64,000 nucleotides of DNA from Portunus trituberculatus. Its lineage: Eukaryota > Arthropoda > Malacostraca > Decapoda > Portunidae. The DNA is taken from assembly GCF_017591435.1 (NCBI RefSeq), contig NC_059294.1, forward strand, positions 5,933,501-5,997,500, written 5' to 3'. Positions 38,900 through 52,339 of the stretch are shown in pieces. The notes beneath the pieces are model-generated. The model saw only the letters and a program-made list of their open reading frames with translations. It ran no database searches and was not told the origin of the DNA. How positions within the stretch are numbered: position 1 is the stretch's first letter; the number at the start of each line of letters is the position of its first letter. The position numbers and the translations under genes are program-made.

Positions 38900-39319
38900 C
38901 TTGAAGTTCGTGCTTTGATATTGTTTGTTTTGATACGATGTTAAAAGTTCGTGTCCTGTTGTACTAACATTTGTATCCATTTCGACAGAAACGTTACCAT
39001 TGTGCTGACTTGAACCTCCCGGGCAAACAGTTTGGCTTGACTGCACGACTGCAAACACTAATCGAGTTAGTTTGCTGAACATGTGTAGTGATAAGTTGTT
39101 CCTCTGAGACAAAATTTATGGAAAAATTTTTATAAGCGTCCTATCTTTTTTTTTTTCTCCCTTCGTCAATGGCTGCTGCACTCCCTCAGTGACCTAAGCG
39201 AGGAAAGGTGGAACCCAAGACTCAGCTATTCCCTCCGCCACCTCACATTGCCACCAACAGCTTCCTCAAAGCATCGACTTCCACCATGAGTCAGATGTGA
39301 TTATTGTTTGCTTTGCTTA

Positions 39320-39359
<40 letters not shown>

Positions 39360-40078
39360 AGTGCTTCATGGTTTATTCACCAGTACTTCCTTAAGACACC
39401 AGAAAAGTCAACGTTCCTCCCGTCACACGCCCTCCTGTCCTCCTCTCTCAATGCTCTCCTGTCAGTCTTGCTCACAGGTTCAGGTCTGGGCATCACCTCC
39501 CTCACTATTTTTTTTTTTCCAACTAAATAGCAAGAAAAAAGAAAAAAAATGGTACATCTTTCATGGCTACATGTTACATTGAATGGCATTACATTATTTA
39601 ATGATTAAAGAATTACAAATTATAAAAAATGTAACTTAATTGGTTTGAATACAAAGAAACAGACACACAAAGATCACGGATGAGATGTAAAACAAGTCTT
39701 AAGATAAAAAAAAAAAAAATCTCAGGTATTGAAAGGCAAGTTTTATATTGTACAGAATGTTTTTGTACATATGTAAGTGAACGAATCAATAAATACTATT
39801 TGACGTTACTGTTATGTTTCCTTTCTTACTCAATCTGTGATAGTTCCTTAAAGTTTTTTTTTTAATTTTTTTAAAGGAGTTCGAGCTTCACTTTTGTAAT
39901 GAAGTTTTCTCTCCCTTTATCTTACGTTACATTATTATTATTATTATTATTATCATTATTATATTTTTAGTTTAACTCGTTACAGTATGTCCAGGGAGGG
40001 GAGTGGTCTTGTGTCAAAGTAATTGAAAAGAGAAAGGAAACTAAATGAAAAAAAGAAACTTCTATTGCTACTAATCTT

Positions 40079-40133
<55 letters not shown>

Positions 40134-40440
40134 CACTACAACTAGTAATAGTTATCAAAAATAATAACACATATCGTGTCGCACCATCACTCACGCTTAG
40201 CTGAACCTTTACAACATTATAACTTTGCAGGTCATTCTAGCCACTCTCTACATAGCAGATACACAATCATATTGCAATAATTTTCAGGTGCAGTATTTAC
40301 CATTGTTCAGTTTTAATCTGAAAACATCTTTTCACTGCCAAAAAAATAAGTGACACTGAAAAAGCTGAAACATTAAACATTTCTACTTAAGGAAACAAAA
40401 AAATAATGCATTATCAATCTTGCTTTGCACACACATATAT
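38900..40440. other. No supported gene
   Basis: AT-rich with one CT array (39325-39356), an ATT triplet run near 39932 and a CTA array. No exon-like sequence seen. Confidence 0.6.
40079..40131. repeat. (CTA)n microsatellite
   Basis: About 18 units. Confidence 0.95.
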
Positions 40441-40452
40441 ACGTACACACAG

Positions 40453-40480
<28 letters not shown>

Positions 40481-40484
<4 letters not shown>

Positions 40485-40509
40485 GAGACTGCAGCAGATC
40501 AAACAGTGA

Positions 40510-40540
<31 letters not shown>

Positions 40541-40570
40541 TGAGTGACCAGCAGACAACCTTAGTGAATA
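40481..40570 (+). mobile_element. Tail-only SINE fragments of both head types
   Basis: GTCAGAGACTGCAGCAGATC and AAACAGTGAA (40481-40510) are the type 1 tail. GTGACCAGCAGACAACC and TTAGTGAATA (40544-40569) match the type 2 tail. CA repeats separate and flank them. Confidence 0.6.
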
Positions 40571-41157
40571 ACACACACACGTATACACATTACCTGCTAA
40601 CTACCAACTAACTCCACACAATGCTATGAAAACATTGTGAAACAAGAATGATAAATAATGATTGAAAATATGTGGTAATTTCTATATAAGGCAGACAAAA
40701 AGCTTCCACATCTTTGATACCAATATTGAAATCTAACTAGACAGGGGATGGAAGCACACACACTCTCGTGGATATTTAGCACAGCACTGTAGTCCATCAA
40801 CCTCAGAGGGTACTACGGTGCTAAGTGGGTGTGATAATACGGAATGATTGACCAACATTGACGCTTTCTGCAACTCATCCGCTATTGTCGGGAGCAGTGA
40901 CCTTACGAGTAGCGTGAGGCCCCTAAAGTCCCATCTCCTCTTCCCTCTGTCTCAGGTTCCTATGGAGACCACGACAAGGCCCCAGGGAGCAGAGTGACCC
41001 TTGTGGCGCCGCACTTAACCTTCTTCCCTTCTTTCTTTATATAACTACCCGCTGGTACTTTTTTCCTTTATTTTCTCCTTGCTTGTACATGTTTCCTCCT
41101 TCCTTCTTGCTCCCTCTTGCTTGCTCACATACATGTACTTCTTACTCTTCCTGTCTA

Positions 41158-41337
<180 letters not shown>

Positions 41338-41603
41338 GGGAGAGAAGAAAAAAAAAAGAAGAAAAAAAAAAAAAAAACTGAAAATGGGATGGATGGCTCC
41401 AGTCCCTCTCTCTTTATCTCCAGAGCTCGGCAAGACAGAGACTCTAACTGTTCCATGGTTTTAAACGGAACTAAGAATGTTTCCTTGACTTGACTTTCAC
41501 AACGCCCCGCCCCGCCCAGCGCCCCCACACCATACCCGCAGCAACAAGAGTAGTGGCAACACGCAACACTTGGGAGAGAGTAAGATGGCGTGATGCGGTG
41601 AGC

Positions 41604-41641
41604 GAGGGCGAGGGCGAGGGCGAGGGCGAGGGCGAGGGCGG
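41604..41641. repeat. (GAGGGC)n hexanucleotide
   Basis: Six units. Confidence 0.9.
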
Positions 41642-42330
41642 GTCAGGGGAATTCCCGTGCCAGCAAGCCAGACGTCCCAAACCGGTTCTGCAAAACTCTT
41701 GGCTAACATTTCTCTGAACTTGCGTTTAAAAGAATTTGCTGGGATCGTCTTCCAAGGCTTTCTTTTTTGTTTTCTACTAACGAAAAGTGTGTGATATACT
41801 TCCTCGCGTCCATGCAAATATAGTTTTTTTTTCTCTTTTCGTCTGTTGTGCATGTCTTTAGTGGAATGGTTATACAACGCTCTCACGTGAGGGAGCAGGG
41901 GACGTTTGAAGGTGACCAGAACACGAGAGATGCTCCTCTACCCTGCAACTTCTCCCCAAAGATGGAGAGCCGCCAACGTCACTCACTCCGATGTTGCCAT
42001 TCGCATCTTGCCCAACTCGTGGTCCTGCCTCTTCAAGTATTTACTTTTCAACACAGCTCACGTTCTCGGTCCGCCTCCAGTATTTTAGAGAATAAACGAA
42101 ATGGTAGGAATAGAATGATACAGATCTTCCTTCCTCAGTCTGCTGATCTCAAGATAGCTGCTGCCAGGGTCGCTCTTTAAGCTTACTGAGGCACACGGTA
42201 CATACGATGCTGTACTTTACAACAAGACGATGCTGCTCATAAACAAACACTTGGCAGCCTCCAGGTCTGTGCTCGCATTGGCACACCACGTTTCTCATCT
42301 CACCAATACTTATTGCCATATAAATAACAA

Positions 42331-42428
<98 letters not shown>

Positions 42429-42436
42429 TTATTTGT
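42331..42436. repeat. (AATA)n-(AT)n-(TTAT)n palindrome
   Basis: About 12 AAAT-type units, 22 AT units, then a short complementary TTTA arm. Confidence 0.9.
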
Positions 42437-43374
42437 TTTTTTACTTCGTTTAATATTAAATAATTAACTTTCTTTGAAGAGAAAGCTAATTATCTCTTTT
42501 TTGCGTAATCAATTACATAATTATGTCATACAGGTTGTCCCGTGTTGCCTCTTCTTTTTGTGGTAAGGTCAGAGAGAGGAAGGAACCTGTTAGCATTGGT
42601 CGCTGCCAAGATATATCGGCGGGACACACTCTACGGGGGTGTTCTGGCTGGTTTTCTCAACATACACAGGTACTCTGCAATGTCTTGAGTCACGCCGGCT
42701 GGTGCTAACGAGTCATGGCCTAAAGACTCAACACTCATTGACATCAACATTAGCTTTTCTGTTTATCCAACTCATTTAGTAAAAAAATTCTTTAAATTCT
42801 ACTTTTGTATGTTATTAGATGGCTGTGATAATAGACTTAAGTACAGTCCTATTAATCCACTGGTATTTGGTATAATAGCCAGTGTGAGATAATTACTATA
42901 TAGACAAGACAGATTGTATATAATTATCTGTAATGACATATGATTGAAATAACTGTTATATAATACATACAAGTATTAATGGCCGCACTTTGAGATGACA
43001 ATTATACACACACATTATTACGTACGTTTACCACCAGTGGCTGGAGTCTGCATGAATCTAATTACACACATACACAACTTTAATTTACTCACGGAAAAAA
43101 AAGTTACTGCCAGATAAACATACCGTTAACATTACTTATAAACAGCATGAACTCAAGAACAAGACCTTGTCGGGCATCAGCCAGCTAGTCTCCTCCAGAC
43201 CCTTACCCTGAGCCACCCATGACTCACTCCTGTAGGTGGGAAACGCTACTGGCGAGAGAGTTTTGTACGTTAATCTTTGGTTCTGTTTCTCTGAGTACTA
43301 ATAAACGTGTGAAACTTTGTCCATCAAATGTTGCCTGACAGTTATAACTCGAGGTTACTTGTCAAGTTACATCA
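42437..43374. other. No supported gene
   Basis: AT-rich single-copy-looking sequence; no convincing frame, RNA gene or repeat. Confidence 0.6.
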
Positions 43375-43589
43375 TTAACCCCTTGTGTATATCATGGTGT
43401 GTTTCCATATTTATTCTGCCTACTATTTGGTGATTTTATACAGCTTCAGAAACTTATGTGGGGAGTAAAATAATGAAGACTGTAGCCATTAATCTTCTGA
43501 CCACCATAAATATTCACTAATTTTAATAAAATGGTCCAATCGTATACAAATCTCAAAGCAAAAATGTGTCCCAGTATTGAAGCTTTAAT
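43375..43589 (-). mobile_element. piggyBac-like MITE, copy 10
   Basis: Inverted copy, TTAACCCCTTGTGTATATC to TTGAAGCTTTAA. Confidence 0.8.
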
Positions 43590-44178
43590 GAACGCTACTG
43601 TGAACGCCTGACGTGAGGGCCACTGCCACTTTTGACATGTTAGGCGTCTTGTGGAAATACACCCGTAACTCCCTCATCCAGCACCCGCCGTCTTTTTTTC
43701 TTCCGTGCTTGCCTCACTCTCGGCCTCACGCTAGCGGAACAAACACCACTTATCCGTTTCAATGACATTCCACGCTTCCTCTCCCTTCACTTATCTCGCC
43801 GTGGGCTTAAATTTCCATATTATCCCTTTATTTGTACGTATTCAGAAACACCTTCCCTTCTCAACTACGACAATATTACAAGGCCACAGCAGGGTTTTCA
43901 AGACAGTTTCTCCTTTAAATAAACTAGAAATCGTGCCACACTATCACCAAAACCATAAGAAATACGAATATCTACACCTGGAGCCCTTGGAAAGCAGTGA
44001 TGGTGAGAGAGCAAAGCGTTTATGACTACGGACCAAAGAGCCACAAGCAGAGTCCTCTTCAACACAGTGCCACTTAAGATCACTGGACGCACTTATCCTC
44101 TTCTAGTTTTTCACAGTTCGTGCAAATTAGTTAGTCTTATTCTTGCCAACAGGTTTCCACTTATTATCTTTCACTTAA

Positions 44179-44180
<2 letters not shown>

Positions 44181-44254
<74 letters not shown>
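44181..44254. repeat. (GT)n microsatellite
   Basis: 37 units abutting a SINE tail. Confidence 0.95.
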
Positions 44255-44256
<2 letters not shown>

Positions 44257-44523
44257 CACTGTTTGATCTGCTGCAGCCAGACGTTACCCTACGGAACGAG
44301 CTCAAGAGCTCATTATTTCCGATCTTCGGATAGGCCTGAGACCAGGCACACACCACACACCGGGACAACAAGGTCACAACTCCTCGATTTACATCCCGTA
44401 CTTACTGCTAGGTGAACAGGGGCTACACATGAAAGGAGACACACCCAAATATCTCCACCCGGCCGGGGAATCGAACCCCGGTCCTCTGGCTTGTGAAGCC
44501 AGCGCTCTAACCACTGAGCTATC

Positions 44524-44527
<4 letters not shown>
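44255..44527 (-). mobile_element. tRNA-like SINE, head type 1
   Basis: Inverted copy between two (TG) arrays, with short deletions in the tail (lost TCTCTGACGAGACAG) and body. Confidence 0.85.

Positions 44528-44599
<72 letters not shown>
44527..44599. repeat. (GT)n microsatellite
   Basis: 36 units abutting the SINE head. Confidence 0.95.
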
Positions 44600-44601
<2 letters not shown>

Positions 44602-44711
44602 GCAGGAAGTCTGCTGTAAGTTTAAGTGCAAGTAAGCCGGGGAAGGGAAGTAGAAGGGAGGAGGCAACATGAATAATGAGTACAGACAGGAAGGTGTGCA
44701 TGACATTACTT

Positions 44712-44712
<1 letters not shown>

Positions 44713-44801
<89 letters not shown>
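44713..44801. repeat. (TG)n microsatellite
   Basis: 44 units; third TG array within 620 bases. Confidence 0.95.
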
Positions 44802-44803
<2 letters not shown>

Positions 44804-45489
44804 GAAAGCCTCTTCCACAACAGATCAATTACAAACGTCTTCAGATACAACGCCGGCAGTGGCTAGTCATCTCTGTTTACCGCGGTGACTCAAGTGTTGA
44901 AGCAGACTGTTAGCTCAATTAAAGGCTACGTGCTGGAAACGAAACAAAACCCACCGACGCAAAGTACTGACAACAGACCACTCGTTCCTCTACCTAACAA
45001 TAACATCAAATTTGCGAGGAAGAAAAGGGTACGATTGATTATTTACATAGTTCTCAAATTAACTCGCGTAAATCATCTAGCGGGTAATGCCCAATATAAG
45101 AAAAACATATGGAGTTGCAAAGGAGATGAGAAAAAAGAGGTACAGTATAATTCAGATGCATTATTGTCCCGCAAGAAGAAGGAGGAGGAGGAGGAGAAAA
45201 AAAAAAGTAAGGTGAACTACGAATCAGAGAGAGAGAGAGAGAGAGGCTTTTGCCCTTTCGTCTGACATTTCTTTCTCTCTTGCACACACACACACACACA
45301 CACATACACACACAGACATACAAGTCCATGCACGCATTCAACAGTAAGACTTTAATTTGTCTATATACACTGCAACTCACTCTCTCTCTCTCTCTCTCTC
45401 TCTCACTGTACTCTTCCCTCCATCCCGGCGTCCCATCTTTCTCTCTGTAACCTTTCCTTCCCTCTCTTCCCATGGTCCATCCCTTCCCA

Positions 45490-45547
45490 GCCACCTCGGC
45501 GTCAGGGTCGCGGAGTGCACGTGTGGGCAGGAACAGGAAAGCGGCGG
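45490..45547 (+). other. Weak candidate exon
   Basis: A CCCTTCCCAG acceptor, a short frame HLGVRVAECTCGQEQESG and a GTAAGC donor. Very short; chance is likely. Confidence 0.12.
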
Positions 45548-45599
45548 GTAAGCATCTGCGTTGGGTACTACGCGTTGGCATTGAAAGGTTGGGTGTTGG

Positions 45600-46375
45600 C
45601 AACAGGACACTACATGGAGATCTATAAGGAATCGGGAACGGGAAGGGCTAGCACAGCAATTGACAGGTATAAAATTAGCGGCTAGAAGGTGAAGCTGAAA
45701 GGAAAATCTGGTTATTGGTCAGACGCGGTAGTATTCCAGTCGCCAATAGGACAGTAGAAGTAGCAAGGAAGGGAGAAGGCAAGGCAATAGAGAAGAAAAG
45801 CGAGAGGTGAGGGAGTAGCACTGAGAGAGCGGTAATGTGCTCTGGAACAGGAAGCGTGTGGGAGAGGCGAGGGCGGGGGAGGGTTTTGGGGGATGGATGT
45901 AATAGGGTTTTTGTACGCTATCATGGAGTGACTCTTTAAAATCTGGAGCGTTGGACTGTGAGATGAGTGGGAGGGATAGAGGAAGGATGAGTTTTTTGTC
46001 AAGAAACACGGGGAGACACAGAGAAGAGGAGCAAGAAAGTCGGGAAACTGTTAGGAGTACGTTTTTTTGTTCACTTCACCTTCCTTTCCACTTGCAATAC
46101 TCTTCCTTCTCCTCCTCCTCCTCCTCCTCCTCCTCCTCCTCCTCCTCCTCCTCCTCCTCTTTCCCTTTCCTTTCCTCTTGTGTATCGAGTTTGATCCTGA
46201 ATCATCCTCACACCTTATGATGTAACCCTCTCTTTTTTTGCAACGTGGGTTTATTTTTTTTTTCAGTCCTCTACAGTTACATAAAGGATAATCTATCTAA
46301 TAGAACTTGATCCTAATATTTTTATGCCTATCTTAGTGTGTGCCTTATCCATCCTCTGTCTGTCTGTTTGTCTGT

Positions 46376-46414
<39 letters not shown>

Positions 46415-47400
46415 GCTAGTCCTTGGAACATCCCCGAAGGCCAAAAAAATATTACGTCACCCATAATTATTTCTATCTCATCCTATTCTTTACTTTTATT
46501 CTTACCTTTCGTCTTATCTTTTCCTCTTCCTCTTTCTCATATTTAACACATGACTTATGTTTCGTCCTTCACAAGCGTTCTCGTGCATTGCATACATAGC
46601 TACGATATACAAAACTACAACATAAAAGGGAGAAAAAAAATAAGTACAACATTTAAGATAAGGATATGTCTCATTGCATAATATTCTTGCCATCAATCCC
46701 TTCCTGCTTCTCCGCATTCCTTGCTACGTGTTGCCTGACCACAGCCACCACCAGCCTTGCCTTGCTCAGGAAAGAGAATACCCATCTCGACTTGGCAAAA
46801 ACATTGGGTGTGTCTCGAACGACTGACTGCCTTTCCTCCAGTGAGCCAGTCACCTAAGCAAGGTGTGGTGACTACTAGCAACCCTGTCTGTCTGTCTGGC
46901 TGGCTGGCTCTGTCTGTCTGTTTGTCTATCTCTGTCTGTAAGTCTCTCTCTCTCTCTCTGAGCGCTGAGACTAAGGTTTTTTTTCTCTACGAGCACAGCA
47001 ATCTAACTACAAACAAATCTACATTTTCAACTCTCAAGAGCAAGTTTCATGAAAGCAAGACGTGACGGTCATGCAAAGAGTGGGGCAGGCTTTGTTGTTC
47101 TAAATTCAACTCATACATATGCACTGACCCCATATTGTCTGGAACATTTGCATTAATGAATTACTACAAACAAACTTTTGCCGTCTTAAAACAACATGGC
47201 TTCCTCCTCCTCCTCCTCCCAGCACATGCATTTACTAAACACCGCAGTGCCCCAGTCCCTCCTTCCAGTCAATTTACACACTGCCTAACCGTCTGACTTC
47301 TTTCCTTCTTGTCATTCTCCAACACAAAGGACGAGTCGCAAGTTGATGCAAGCGTGCGTGGAACGATTATTAAGTTGTCTTTATTTCAGCAACTCAATCG
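45600..47400. other. No supported gene; low-complexity rich
   Basis: Purine- and pyrimidine-rich stretches, a TCC array, CT arrays near 46381 and 46943, and a CTGT/CTGG tetranucleotide run near 46885. Confidence 0.6.
46110..46159. repeat. (TCC)n microsatellite
   Basis: About 16 units. Confidence 0.95.
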
Positions 47401-47404
47401 ATTC

Positions 47405-47509
<105 letters not shown>

Positions 47510-47704
47510 TCAGGTTATGGTAGAAGTTTACAAGGACTGGTTTTCGCTTTTTTCTCCTCTAATGTTCTTTCATTTCTCTTTTCCCACACTTAAAGAAAAC
47601 AGGAATGGTGTCGCTTTGTAAAATGATAACACTCAAAGCAATTGTGGAGGCACAAATGGGAGTATAATATCTAATTTCGCTCCTATGTCAACCATAGAAA
47701 TTGC

Positions 47705-47707
<3 letters not shown>

Positions 47708-47759
<52 letters not shown>
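47708..47759. repeat. (TC)n microsatellite
   Basis: 25 units. Confidence 0.95.
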
Positions 47760-47760
<1 letters not shown>

Positions 47761-48128
47761 TCACATTTTTTAACGAAACAAATAAATTTTTCATCTTTCC
47801 TTTCTGTTCCCACGTTCGACGAGGACACCGCAATGTTTTTTTCCATTTTTGTTTTTAGAAAGACACGATCGAGAAAGGCTGAAAACACGTTTGGGAGGAA
47901 CGTGAAGGGTAAATATATTTTCCTTTAATTTGTTGCCGTCTGGACCACGCATTTCTTTCCAATATCATTCAATTGAAACTCTGTTTTATCGCCACAGATA
48001 TCAATACTGGACAAACACTGAAGGAGTAAATCGGGCGAGCAGTAAACAGGATGAGACTTAAGATGCACGGAGCAAAAAATTCTGGACATAATGAACGGGA
48101 GGGAAAAAGTGAAGGACGTAAGACCTAC

Positions 48129-48619
48129 CTGGTGGGGCTCGAGGAGGGGCCAAGGGTTTCTTTCCTTCACACACCAGGCAACGTGAGGTGTCCAGCCGCT
48201 CCTGAGCCCCGATTGTCGCGTGGTGAAGTTAAGAAAAATAAAAAAAGAATAGATAAAAATATATAGATAAATAAAATAAAATGACAAAAAAAAAAAAAAA
48301 AAAAAAAATGAATCAAGAAAATAAGTAAGAGCAGCACGAGATTAATAATATAATTTCCTTACAACACTGGTGTAATCTTGTTCTGGGTATTGTTTCTGTG
48401 TGTCACGTAAGCACGTACAAAGAATACGGGAAAAACGATTCATATAGCCCGCCGTTGCCACTTTCCACCCTCATACTCGTACTAATCCATGTGAATGTAC
48501 GAAACAGCAGCTTAATCGCTGCTAACCTTAATGTATCCAATAACTGGCGGCCACACTGACATCTTTTGCATCGTTACAATAAAGACGCACGTTCTTACGC
48601 AAGTTACCTCTGGCTTCAT
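48129..48619 (-). CDS. Candidate gene start: two phase-matched exons, Cys-x2-Cys peptide
   Basis: Exon 1 (48619-48608) encodes MKPE. Exon 2 (48201-48129), after a CTCAG acceptor and before a GTAGGT donor, encodes ERLDTSRCLVCEGKKPLAPP then RAPP. Both are phase 0 at the shared join and exon 2 leaves in phase 1. The Cys-x2-Cys next to Lys/Pro-rich residues could be half of a metal-binding knuckle, but no family is assigned. The upstream TATA/Inr pair supports it. Downstream exons were not found. Confidence 0.4.
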
Positions 48620-48712
48620 AGCGCAATGAGTTTACCGCGAGCAAGCACCTCCGCCACCAGGCACGTCTCCCGGATACACTGAGCGAGGAAAGGGCCGAGG
48701 ACGCGTTTTATA
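48608..48712 (-). promoter_or_regulatory. TATA/initiator core promoter and first exon, minus strand
   Basis: On the minus strand TATAAAA (48712-48706) is followed by an arthropod-type initiator TCAGT with its A at 48680, 32 bases downstream, the canonical spacing. The transcript would run leftward through a 60-base leader to ATG AAG CCA GAG (48619-48608), then a GTAACT donor in phase 0. Its phase matches the exon at 48201-48129. Confidence 0.45.
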
Positions 48713-49553
48713 CTGACTCAAATCCTGGTTACTGCAGGGACGCGTATACCGGTAAATGGTCTGCGTTACTCCTCTTCACCTCTCTTTTAGTTACACACTT
48801 CCTCCCTCCCTCCTTGTTAAGGCGAGACCAACGTCCGGGCCCTCCCCTCCTCAGTCGTTACCTGTCGCGCCGGGCCCAAAATCTCTTTCCCGATCTTCAC
48901 CTGCAGCCTCGTGTTGTTCTGAGTGCTGACGTCTTTGACACAAAAAACTTGTCCGTATGAACAATATAGAAAGCTGGTAAAAAAAGGAAGAAGGGGAGGA
49001 TTATTTCTGCCGAGTAATCTTCTTCATTATTGTGTATAGTCTCTCTATTCTAGCGGCGGGCATCACGAGACCCATGCCAGACACCTCAGTGAGAGCCACC
49101 ACCATTACTCTATTATAACCACCTGTAGCTGTGTAGTTATTTGTGTTATAAAAGGGTGATCAGACATTATTCTTCTTTCCCTCTACAATTTACCTTCTAT
49201 ACTTGGTTTGTATGACCTTAACACATTATATGTATACATGTCAAATATGTTCACGAGTTTTGTAGTATATATTGACTTTCACGGCGGGACACCTGTAACC
49301 CCAATGTCAGGACTGCTATCTGTGTACGGACGCCAGTGAAATCAGTTACTTCTTCCTCTTCCTAGTCCGTGAAGGAAATCTTCCTCTTCCTCTATCATTA
49401 TCATCACCAACCTCTACGATGCACATAATTCAGCGATATGTGTAGCACAATTCACGGCCAGTGTCATTACTTGACTCTGGGAGGGAAGTGAGGAGTCACG
49501 ATTAGCGATTATAACGTGAGCCTTTCTCTTCCTATCTAAATCATACACTAGGT

Positions 49554-49676
<123 letters not shown>

Positions 49677-50336
49677 TACTATACAAAACAGGCACAAACA
49701 GCCACAAGAGGAAAACATCAATGACCATCATCGTTATAAAAAAAAAAGAAAAAAAAAATCAAGTTCACTGCTCTTAGCTTTCCTTTCGTTACTATTTGGT
49801 CGTTGCCCCTACCCGTCCCTCCTCCACAACCCACATATTCCTCCCCAGCCATCGCCTCTCAGACTCAGCAAGCTCCCCTCTGCTCGTGAGGCTCAGGGGT
49901 CACGACGCACTGACGAGGATGCGAGATAACGGACAGCAAGCCTCGCTCCTTCAACTCTCACTTCCCAATACGTTTTGCGAGGTTACGCAACGCCTGGCGA
50001 TACCATGCAGCAATGTTTCGCCGCCTCGGGGTGGTGACAAGCAGGTGACGAGCACAAGGTCACGGTGCGCCTCTAGGTGAGGACGGTATTGGTACAAGAG
50101 GCAGGCGGCCTGAGGAAGCCAGGGGTTGTAGGCCAAGCAAAGGAAGCCAGTTTTATAGCCAGGCGCAAACCACTTCCTCGGTCTCACAGCGGTGGTCGCT
50201 ACGGCGTGGGAGGAGCCCCACCTGAAGGACACGCCGACTACCTGTTTGCTGGCGTTAGAGCTCGCACGCACGCACGTGAAAACAAACAAACAAAAAAAAA
50301 ATACACAAACACACACACACGAGCTCACGAACACAC

Positions 50337-50630
50337 ACACCCGGTAGCTCAGTGGTTAGAGCGCTGGCTTCACAAGCTAGAGGACCGGGGTTCGATTCCC
50401 CGGCCGGGTGGAGATATTTGGGTGTGTCTCCTTTCACGTGTAGCCCCTGTTCACCTAGCAGTGAGTAGGTTCGGGATGTAAATCGAGGAGTTGTGACCTT
50501 GCTGTCCCGGTGTGTGGTGTGTGCCTGGTCTCAGGCCTATCCGAAGATCGGAAATAATGAGCTCTGAGCTCGTTCCGTAGGGTAACGTCTGGCTGTCTCG
50601 TCAGAGACTGCAGCAGATCAAACAGTGAAA
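50337..50630 (+). mobile_element. tRNA-like SINE, head type 1
   Basis: Best-preserved copy. The acceptor-stem-like CACCCGG and CCGGGTG are complementary. CA repeats lie on both sides. Confidence 0.85.
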
Positions 50631-50808
50631 CACACACACACACACAAAGCCTTGTAGAGATCTGTGGGCCCTTGGACGGCAACGTACGGCCTTAGCCACA
50701 GCATACGCGTGGGGGAACACATACACACAGGCATGCACGCGCAGGCATTAATGCACATGCACTAACGTATGTGCGTGCGCGAGGCGCACAAACAAACACA
50801 ATCACAAA

Positions 50809-50845
50809 CACACACACACACACACACACATACACATGCACACAC

Positions 50846-50911
<66 letters not shown>
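50809..50911. repeat. (CA)n microsatellite
   Basis: Interrupted by TACACATGCA and CATACATACA. Confidence 0.95.
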
Positions 50912-50913
<2 letters not shown>

Positions 50914-50924
50914 CTCTTTCATTA

Positions 50925-50984
50925 GATGATGATTACGATGATGATGATGATGATGATGATGATAATGATGATTATTATTACTAT

Positions 50985-51024
<40 letters not shown>

Positions 51025-51099
51025 CAATTATCATCATTATTATTACTATTATCATTATCTTCATCATCATCATCATTAGTAATCATCATAATCATCATT
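50925..51099. repeat. (GAT)n-(AAT)n-(ATT)n-(ATC)n palindromic triplet array
   Basis: The left arm of GAT and AAT units is mirrored by ATT and ATC units, centred near 51013, so the block can fold on itself. Confidence 0.9.
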
Positions 51100-51302
51100 T
51101 TCACTTCACCACTCATCATCGCAGAGGATCAGTGGTACAGGTGTTGTCGCGCTGGACTCGCATCTCTGGACGGACTCTTAGACTGGAAAGAAACAAGAGT
51201 GTCTTCTTTCACACTATAATACACCTTGCTAGCCGAGCAGAGAAAACTGTGAACAGAATGTCAAGCGATGAATTGCGGTCTTGCATTTGTTTACTAGGTT
51301 TT

Positions 51303-51305
<3 letters not shown>

Positions 51306-51391
<86 letters not shown>
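51306..51391. repeat. (GA)n microsatellite
   Basis: 42 units. Confidence 0.95.
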
Positions 51392-51393
<2 letters not shown>

Positions 51394-51658
51394 TCAAGCG
51401 GTTTTGTGGTTAGCCAGTCAAGAAGTGGTTAGCACATCTGTTCACCAATCATAGTCTGTTCCTGGTTTGAACATTCCGCCCAATTCAATTAATGAAGTCT
51501 TGTCTCCTTAATTAAACGCTGTACCCTTGCTTACTGAGACAACAGGCGTGGGAGGTAGGCCGAGAAGTCGCGACCTTGCAACCTGACACGAACAATCTTC
51601 CCCGCCTGAATGTGTATGCACTGTTGCAGCGACGGAAGGCCACCAGTATTGCCTGTGT

Positions 51659-51944
51659 GTGTAATTCACCTTGATCGTCTGCTGGTCACCCATCCAGTTT
51701 TTCCCATTACGGAGCGAGGTCAGAGCTCATAGACCGATCTTCGGGAAGGACTGAGACCACATCAACACACAACACACCGGGAAAGCGAGGCCACAACCCC
51801 TCGAGTTACATCCCGTACCTATTTACTGCTAGGTGAACAGGGGCCACACATTAAGAGGCTTGCCCATTTGCCTCGCCGCTTACCGGGACTCGAACCCAGC
51901 CCTCTCGATTGTGAGTCGAGCGTGTTAACCACTACACTACGCGG
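51659..51944 (-). mobile_element. tRNA-Val-like SINE, head type 2
   Basis: Inverted type 2 copy with tail AATTCACCTTGATCGTCTGC, body CTAGGTGAACAGGGGCC and head with ATTGTGAGTCGAGCGTG. A short TG repeat separates it from the next SINE. Confidence 0.8.
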
Positions 51945-51966
51945 TGTGTGTGTGTATGTGTGTGTG

Positions 51967-52251
51967 TTTCACTGTTTGATCTGCTGCAGTCTCTGACGAG
52001 ACAGCCAGACGTTACCCTACGGAACGAGCTCAGAGCTCATTATTTCCGATCTTCGGATAGGCCTAAGACCAGGCACACAACACGCACCGGGACAACAAGG
52101 TCACAACTCGATTTACATCCCGTACCTACTCACTGCTAGGTGAACAGGGGCTACACGTGAAAGGAGACACACCCAAATATCTCTATCCGGCCGGGGAATC
52201 GAACCCCGGTCCTCTGGCTTGTGAAGCCAGCGCTCTAACCACTGAGCTACC

Positions 52252-52256
<5 letters not shown>
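51967..52256 (-). mobile_element. tRNA-like SINE, head type 1
   Basis: Inverted full-length copy in tandem with the type 2 SINE, followed by a long (TG) array. Confidence 0.85.
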
Positions 52257-52338
<82 letters not shown>

Positions 52339-52339
52339 G
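52254..52339. repeat. (TG)n microsatellite
   Basis: 42 units directly after a SINE head. Confidence 0.95.

Noticed and set aside
50150..50170. TATAAAA on the minus strand at about 50156
   Set aside because: No TCAGT-type initiator at the right distance and no good first exon following.
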